Assembly (NCBI GenBank): GCA_041166745.1
Contig: JBEEGH010000002.1
Location: 124,001-188,000, forward strand
Reading direction: 5' to 3'
DNA: 64,000 bases
From: DASUCS01 sp041166745
GTDB lineage: Bacteria > Actinomycetota > Acidimicrobiia > Acidimicrobiales > JACDCH01
How positions within the stretch are numbered: the stretch's first letter is position 1; the number at the start of each line of letters is the position of its first letter. The position numbers and the translations under genes were made by a program. The notes under the pieces are model-generated. The model did no database searches and was not told where the DNA came from. It was given only the letters and a program-made list of their open reading frames with translations. Positions 59,572-64,000 of the stretch are shown in pieces.

Positions 59572-60000
59572 TTACCAGTCGACGAGTTGGCGCGACCCGA
59601 GCAGCTCGTCGGTCTCGGAGATCGTGTCCTCTACGTGATGGCGCGTGAACGCCGACAAGTCCACGAAGCCCAGATCCGAGTCGCCCACGCCCGTGAGGTC
59701 CGTGCCCGACAGATCGATCACGTGCCGCTCCTCGCGCCGTTGCTCGGGCACGAGAACGAGCCGGTTCGACGTGGCGTCGTCGGCCAGGGCGAGATCCACG
59801 ACCTTGGTCACGCCGGCCCGCTTGAAGATCAATCGCGTGCCGTCGCCCTGCCTGCCGGCCCCCGACAGCGGATCGACCGGCGTCAGCACGATCTGCTCGC
59901 CCACGATCTCGGTCGTCTCGCACCGGGTGAGGGCGACGTCGTCAGGTCCGAATCGAACAACCACGGTCTGGCCTACCGCGGGGAGCGTTGCTGACATCAT
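59572..60000 (-). CDS. Hypothetical soluble protein
   Basis: About 142 residues, all-beta N-terminal half (VGQTVVVRFGPDDVALTRCETTEIVGEQIVLTPVD) and a helical C-terminal half ending in TRHHVEDTISETDELLGSRQLVDW. The N-terminal pattern is loosely like a YcgR N-domain or PilZ-related barrel, but no RxxxR or D-x-S-x-x-G motif is visible. ATG pair 60000/59997 has AAAGGGA upstream. It is 60 bp upstream of the PBP gene on the same strand. Function unknown. Confidence 0.6.
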   Translation of the reverse strand: MMSATLPAVGQTVVVRFGPDDVALTRCETTEIVGEQIVLTPVDPLSGAGRQGDGTRLIFKRAGVTKVVDLALADDATSNRLVLVPEQRREERHVIDLSGTDLTGVGDSDLGFVDLSAFTRHHVEDTISETDELLGSRQLVDW

Positions 60001-60092
60001 CGAGTCCCTTTCCATCGCCACTGGCCGCCCCAGGGCTCACTCCCCGAGAAGGTTCGCCAGCAACCGCGCCGCGACCTGCCGGCGGCGCGATG

Positions 60093-61187
60093 TCAGCCCG
60101 TGGGTGGCGGTTGGTCCGAACCCGCTCGCAACGCGCTGAAGAGTTGGACGAAGTCGGTTCGCACCGCCGCCTCGTGCAACGCCGGGTCGTAGGCCGGCGT
60201 GGCCAGTTGATCCTCGATGGCGTCGAGACGCTCGCTGAGCCGTTGCATCGCCGCCTCGACCGACTTGGACAGCTCCACGCTCACCATCGACAGCGCGTCG
60301 CGCATCACCGACTCGAATGCCGCAATTCGGGCGTCCACGTCTGCCGCTGTCGTCGCGTCGACCTCGGCTGTCCTCGCTTCGACGCCGCGCAGAGCGGACT
60401 CGAACACCGCCAGCCTCGCGTCTACGTCTGCGGTCGCGGCCTCGGCGTCGCGCTCTCGCTCCGCGACCGCGATGGTCTCGCGCTCGTTGGCGGCCAGCGT
60501 GACCGTCTCGACGTCGAGCGACAAGCCGCTCATCGACGCTTCGATGGCGGCGAGACGGCGCGTCAAGACGGCGAAGCGCTCGTCGAGCACAAACGTCGAC
60601 GCTCCGGCCGTCGCCGTGGTCGGCTCGAGCCGCGCGATCACGTCGGTGTCGAGCTCGCCGCCGCTATGTGCCGACCAGTCGGCCAAGCGTTTGCGCCACC
60701 GTCGCAACGCGGGCACATCGCCACCTGCATCCGAGCGGTCGGTGAAGGTCTCTGCGTTGGGAAGCTGGAAGAGCACACGGTCGTGCGTGCGCACGATCGC
60801 CGTCCATCGCAAACCTTGGGCCGTGCACGCGACGAGCTCCGACGCGGCGCGCTCCTCGTCCGAATGATCGGCCACTGCGGTGAGCGCTTCGACCGGATCG
60901 TCGAAGTCGCGCGTCGCGATCGGCGTCAGGTCGCCGGTCTGGAAGCAGTCGACCGTCCAGGTCACGGCGTGGTCGATCGGATCGGGGCTGAGGAGGCGGC
61001 GCAGTTCATCGGCGGAGCCGGCGAGCGCAAGACTGAACAGCCACCGCGCCGCTTCGGCGCTCGCGTCGAGGAATCCTTCGGTTTCGGTTTTCTGCACGCT
61101 CAGCCGCACCGCGGCGACGCGGAACCCTCGCCCGGCGCGCGGATCGGCCGCGATGTCCGCCTGCATCACCCGCTCACTTGCGTCCAA
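60093..61187 (-). CDS. Hypothetical protein with long C-terminal coiled coil
   Basis: 364 residues from TTG 61187 (GGGAGG seven bases upstream); ATG 61166 is an alternative. The N-terminal half is a soluble mixed domain (FRVAAVRLSVQKTETEGFLDASAEAARWLFSLALAGSADELRRLLSPDPIDHAVTWTVDCFQ). The second half is a coiled coil rich in Ala/Val/Asp/Glu with two related stretches (ATADVDARLAVFESAL and TAADVDARIAAFESVM). It is coupled to the following gene with a gap of about 90 bp. No family recognised. Confidence 0.65.
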   Translation of the reverse strand: MDASERVMQADIAADPRAGRGFRVAAVRLSVQKTETEGFLDASAEAARWLFSLALAGSADELRRLLSPDPIDHAVTWTVDCFQTGDLTPIATRDFDDPVEALTAVADHSDEERAASELVACTAQGLRWTAIVRTHDRVLFQLPNAETFTDRSDAGGDVPALRRWRKRLADWSAHSGGELDTDVIARLEPTTATAGASTFVLDERFAVLTRRLAAIEASMSGLSLDVETVTLAANERETIAVAERERDAEAATADVDARLAVFESALRGVEARTAEVDATTAADVDARIAAFESVMRDALSMVSVELSKSVEAAMQRLSERLDAIEDQLATPAYDPALHEAAVRTDFVQLFSALRAGSDQPPPTG

Positions 61188-61754
61188 CGGTGATCCTCCC
61201 ACCGGATCTGTCCGCCCAGACCGGCCGCAATGCTAGGACCGCGATCGCCGCAGAGGAACCCCTCGCCCGAAATGGGCGGAATGTCGGGTGGTCAGTGCGG
61301 CGCATGACTACGAGCGATTCGCAGCCCGCCGGCGTTCTCAGAGCGCAAACACGACCGGGGGGTCGACGGTGCGCTCCAAGTTCGCCGAAGGGCGGCGTGT
61401 CGTCCGCGTCGCTTGTGTCGTCTGGGTCAAGCGCCGCGCCACCAGCGAAGTGCGCGCCACCGTCCACTCGCCGCTGTCTCAAGCGGAGAACGCGGGCGAG
61501 ATCATCTTCGGCCTCACCGTTGCGGTGGTTGCCGGGGCCGCATCAACCACCGTGGCCCTCTCGCCTCCGCCGAATTGGTTGCTGTCGCGGGTGCTCTCGT
61601 GATCGCGACGCGCGATGACCCATAGGTTCGGCGCGCTGGACGTGCTGGGTCAGCGGAGTGCTCCGGGAAGCTCGTCGATGGCGACGACGGACGCCGAGAG
61701 TCGCCATGGGAGCGCGCTACCCTTTTGCGAACCTCGACGACACGGAGGCGGGCA
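61188..61754. other. Non-coding stretch of about 570 bp
   Basis: No convincing gene was found here between the divergent coiled-coil gene and a small ORF. One open frame (about 61288-61602) contains a hydrophobic stretch but runs through the repeat element and has no ribosome site, so I do not call it. The region holds copy 5 of the 52-bp repeat. Confidence 0.6.
61332..61383 (-). repeat. 52-bp palindromic intergenic element, copy 5
   Basis: The core 61341-61376 matches GAGCGC-N5-CGACC-N4-GGTCG-N5-GCGCTC. The flanks (GTTCTCA before, CAAGTTCG after) put it in minus orientation, the same as copies 1 and 6. Confidence 0.92.
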
Positions 61755-61928
61755 ATGGCCACGGTTCCTGAGCGTCTCGGCAAGGCTCGTGATCCCGAAG
61801 ACGATGCCCGCGCTCGGGCTTGGGCAGCCGAGGTTCGCCGCCAAGCCGAAGACGGAACGTTGCCTGACGAGGGTGAGCACCTCACAGAGAAGCTCGCTGA
61901 GGAGAAGGCGCGACTCGAGTGTTCGTGA
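61755..61928 (+). CDS. Small charged hypothetical protein
   Basis: 57 residues, very rich in Arg, Glu and Ala (RLGKARDPEDDARARAWAAEVRRQAEDGTLPDEGEHLTEKLAEEKARLE), predicted helical. ATG 61755 follows GGAGG by 6 bp, which is strong evidence for translation. No family recognised. Confidence 0.6.
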   Translation: MATVPERLGKARDPEDDARARAWAAEVRRQAEDGTLPDEGEHLTEKLAEEKARLECS

Positions 61929-62004
61929 CACGGGTTGTCATCGCCCGAGGCGCCCCTGATCGGTGGGAAGCGACGACGCACGTGCGCGGGTGAGAGGAGA
62001 GCCG

Positions 62005-62202
62005 ATGTACCAGACCGACGTGTCGTCGCTCGCAGCCGAGATGAAGTCGCTCCGTCGTCGAGTCGATGCGCTCGAGCGCATCGAGCGCGATCGAGAGTGG
62101 AAGGCACTTTGGCGGCGTTACTACCTCTCGCAGGTTCCTCTCGCGTTTGCCGTGGCCGCGTTGGCCCGGGCGGCCATGTGGTTCGGGCTCATACCGAAGT
62201 AG
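62005..62202 (+). CDS. Small coiled-coil membrane protein
   Basis: 65 residues. A helical charged region (LAAEMKSLRRRVDALERIERDREWKALWRRYY) precedes one membrane helix (SQVPLAFAVAALARAAMWFGL). ATG 62005 has AGGAGA upstream. Function unknown; possibly in a short operon with the preceding 57-residue protein. Confidence 0.65.
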   Translation: MYQTDVSSLAAEMKSLRRRVDALERIERDREWKALWRRYYLSQVPLAFAVAALARAAMWFGLIPK

Positions 62203-62260
62203 TTCGCCCGTCCGTCGGCAAACGCCCCGCGCAACGCGTTGATCGCTTGAGTCCTCCGGG

Positions 62261-62593
62261 TCAGTGCGCGTCCTCGACCTTCAGCTGCGGTGGCGGCGAG
62301 AACGCAACGCCGCCCACGGCGACGAATCCCACCTCGGTGTACTGGATGCCGTCGTCGCTCCACGGCTGCACGTGTTCCACCGTCTGGCGGCTCGGCGACT
62401 CACCCGTGGCGGTAGCGCTGAGGTTGAGCATGAGCATCTGCGGGTTGATGCCTTGTTCCTCGCGCGGTTCCAACCCGAGAGCGACGCCGCCACCCTCCAC
62501 GATGCACGTTCCGGAGACGCGAAGCGTCTTGCCCATGAAGTCGTGAACCGCGTGCCAGTCCTCGTACTCGACAGCAATCTCTGCTCTTGCCAT
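62261..62593 (-). CDS. Hypothetical protein
   Basis: 110 residues, soluble, beta-rich: EYEDWHAVHDFMGKTLRVSGTCIVEGGGVALGLEPREEQGINPQMLMLNLSATATGESPSRQTVEHVQPWSDDGIQYTEVGFVAVGG. ATG 62593 has GGGAGG upstream at good spacing. The pattern LRVSGTC-VEGGGVALGLEPREEQGINP resembles uncharacterised actinobacterial proteins, but I cannot name a family. Confidence 0.65.
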   Translation of the reverse strand: MARAEIAVEYEDWHAVHDFMGKTLRVSGTCIVEGGGVALGLEPREEQGINPQMLMLNLSATATGESPSRQTVEHVQPWSDDGIQYTEVGFVAVGGVAFSPPPQLKVEDAH

Positions 62594-62657
62594 GTCGGCC
62601 TCCCGATTGGCCACGCGCGACAGCCACCGTAGTGATCCGGTTCTTTCGGGTGCGCCG

Positions 62658-62709
62658 ACGTTCTCAGAGCGCCAACCCGACCGATGGGTCGACTGTGCGC
62701 TCGGAGTTT
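62658..62709 (-). repeat. 52-bp palindromic intergenic element, copy 6
   Basis: The core 62667-62702 matches the consensus exactly. Flanks CGTTCTCA and GGAGTTTC; minus orientation. It lies in the 278-bp divergent region between the 110-residue hypothetical gene and the Wzc/CpsD-like gene. Confidence 0.92.
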
Positions 62710-62871
62710 CGCCAACCGGCGCTCGAAGCACTACCGGTACCCCGTGTTCGGCCGGGAGGCTTCAGCGCGCCGAGCGCCACCACAGCCGTCGAGCAAGTGC
62801 TGCCGTTTTTGGGCTTACGCGGGACGAGTACGATTGATCAGTCGTAGCCACCTGAAGGGCAGATCCCGCTA

Positions 62872-64000
62872 GTGCAGCCACTCGACGACGTCAATCCGCT
62901 CGCCGACTACCTCGGAGTGATCCGCCGACGCTGGCCGATCCTGATCTTGGCCGCGCTCGTAGGCGCCGCATCGCTCGGCTTCCTTGGGCGCCCGACCGGC
63001 CCCGCCCACTACGTCGCGACCCATCGTCTCATCGTGAACCCGGGTCGCAACGACACCATCGGCTACTCGGTCAACCAGCTCGCAGTCCTGGCCTCCCAGG
63101 GCGACAATGCACGAGAGGCGACGGCCGAGCTCGGCGGCACGGTGCCGTGCGGCGTGTCGGCGAGCGGGAACCCCGACCTCGGCACATTGACTATTTCTGC
63201 CGTCGGAAGCGACCCTGACGCCTGCAAGCGTGTCGCGGACACCTTTGCAAATGTTCTGATCGACTCTCTCAGCTCCGAAGACAAGGCCGCGCTGCAGGCG
63301 CAACTCGACGGCGCTCATCAAGCGGTCGCGAATGCAAGCAGAGCCCTCGACGCAGCCCAGGTTGCTGTCGATCAAGACCCCAAGAACACACGTTTCATCG
63401 CTGAACGTGATGCGGCTCTGAGCCGCTACCGCGTGGCGATTGAGAATTCTCAAACAGCCGAGCAAAAGGAACTCCCAGCGGCGCCGATGCGATCGATTGA
63501 GCCCGCGACGGCAGGCGTTGCCGCTCCGGCTGGGCTCGGTGGGATGAGCGTGCCATCACGCTCCGGTCTCGGCGGTGCGCTCGGTGCGTTGGCCGGCTTT
63601 GCGATCGCCCTCGGCCTCGACGCCCTCGATCGGCGCATCCGTACGTCCGCGAGGGCTGCTGAAGCCTTCGGCGTGCCAGTCGTCGGCGAGGTTCCCAAGC
63701 ACCGGCTCGCGGCAGGCGACGCGCTCGCTCCTCGGGAATCCTCCGTCATGGAGGCGTACCGACGGGTGCGAACTGTCGTGTTGCTCTCCCGCGCCACCGC
63801 ATACGACGCCGCCGAAGAAAACGGGGCGGTGAGCCAGCGCGGCCACGTCGTTCTTGTTGTGTCTCCTGGCCCGAAGGAGGGCAAGACCACCACCGTCGCT
63901 CACCTTGCCGCCTCTCTCGCCGAGAGCGGTCTGCGTGTCCTCGCGGTGGGTGGCGACTTCCGCCGCCCGCGGTTGGAGAAGGTGCTCGGACGCCCCGACA
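62872..64000 (+). CDS. Wzc/CpsD-like chain-length determinant and tyrosine-kinase protein (3' end outside window)
   Basis: 376 residues read from GTG 62872. N-terminal Wzz-like region: DDVNPLADYLGVIRRRWPILILAALVGAASLGFLG (first membrane helix, about 22-38), an external helical part, and a second membrane helix near 230-250 (GLGGALGALAGFAIALGLDALDRRIR). The kinase domain follows: ESSVMEAYRRVRTVVLLSR, Walker A SPGPKEGKTTT (Lys338), and Walker A' VLAVGGDFRRPRL. The first Asp of the canonical D-x-D-x-R Walker A' is Gly360 here. It probably controls polysaccharide chain length and export, as in exopolysaccharide loci. Confidence 0.9.
   Translation, partial: MQPLDDVNPLADYLGVIRRRWPILILAALVGAASLGFLGRPTGPAHYVATHRLIVNPGRNDTIGYSVNQLAVLASQGDNAREATAELGGTVPCGVSASGNPDLGTLTISAVGSDPDACKRVADTFANVLIDSLSSEDKAALQAQLDGAHQAVANASRALDAAQVAVDQDPKNTRFIAERDAALSRYRVAIENSQTAEQKELPAAPMRSIEPATAGVAAPAGLGGMSVPSRSGLGGALGALAGFAIALGLDALDRRIRTSARAAEAFGVPVVGEVPKHRLAAGDALAPRESSVMEAYRRVRTVVLLSRATAYDAAEENGAVSQRGHVVLVVSPGPKEGKTTTVAHLAASLAESGLRVLAVGGDFRRPRLEKVLGRPD

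Noticed and set aside
57379..59994. Open frame of about 870 codons opposite the penicillin-binding protein
   Set aside because: No domain, composition of a shadow frame, and the opposite strand has complete PBP motifs.
61288..61602. Possible small membrane protein in the non-coding stretch
   Set aside because: The frame runs through repeat copy 5 and has no ribosome site; only one weak hydrophobic segment supports it.

Overview
The window is high-GC bacterial DNA, densely coded on both strands. It has many GTG and a few TTG starts, and genes often overlap by 1-4 bases. The gene content points to Actinomycetota, and I infer class Acidimicrobiia or a close relative: a clpS-DUF2017 pair, GAF-ANTAR regulators, an RskA-type anti-sigma factor, a DUF2510 protein, C-terminal LARTG anchoring motifs of the kind used by class E sortases, and a PlsY/DegV lipid pair. 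No phage, integrase, insertion sequence, rRNA or CRISPR array was seen.

Layout. 1-5.9 kb: respiratory oxidase locus (subunits II, IV-like, III and a subunit I-like protein, then heme O synthase), divergent from heme A synthase. The subunit I-like protein lacks the recognisable CuB and high-spin heme ligands. 5.9-9.6 kb: clpS, DUF2017, a zinc-metallopeptidase-like protein, DegV, PlsY. 9.6-12.6 kb: tRNA-Glu, two glycan genes, tRNA-Asp, tRNA-Phe. 12.6-20.1 kb: signalling island (two GAF-ANTAR proteins, STAS, MEDS-HATPase, ECF sigma/RskA) with a cupredoxin lipoprotein and two ferritin-like proteins; the second ferritin-like gene is frameshifted by a 61-bp tandem duplication. 20.2-24.3 kb: sugar-nucleotide epimerase, then an operon of two small related secreted proteins, a SipW-type signal peptidase fused to a DUF5305-like region, and an RTX-repeat protein. 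24.3-31.9 kb: pirin, small conserved proteins, a hybrid histidine kinase and a convergent OmpR-type regulator. 32-45 kb: pilT, purU, an ECF sigma factor and a six-gene type IV pilus operon (pilB, pilC, three minor-pilin-like proteins, one major pilin) followed by an O-antigen-ligase/TPR protein. 45-57 kb: surface-protein region with two large related DUF11/SpaA-like proteins, a poly-serine protein, a protein O-mannosyltransferase and a GT87-type mannosyltransferase. 57-64 kb: class A penicillin-binding protein, small hypothetical genes, and the start of a Wzc/CpsD-like chain-length/tyrosine-kinase protein that runs off the right edge.

Two kinds of non-coding structure recur. One is a six-copy, 52-bp intergenic element with an invariant nested palindrome, GAGCGC-N5-CGACC-N4-GGTCG-N5-GCGCTC, present in both orientations. 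The other is a pair of hairpins with GAGGCAAT/ATTGCCTC arms, each lying 3' of one of the two large surface-protein genes. A perfect 19-bp inverted repeat also lies between ctaB and ctaA.

The strongest leads are the oxidase subunit I without a visible active site, the 52-bp repeat family, the duplication-broken ferritin-like gene, and the SipW-type secretion operon. All functional calls come from reading motifs by eye; no database search was possible.
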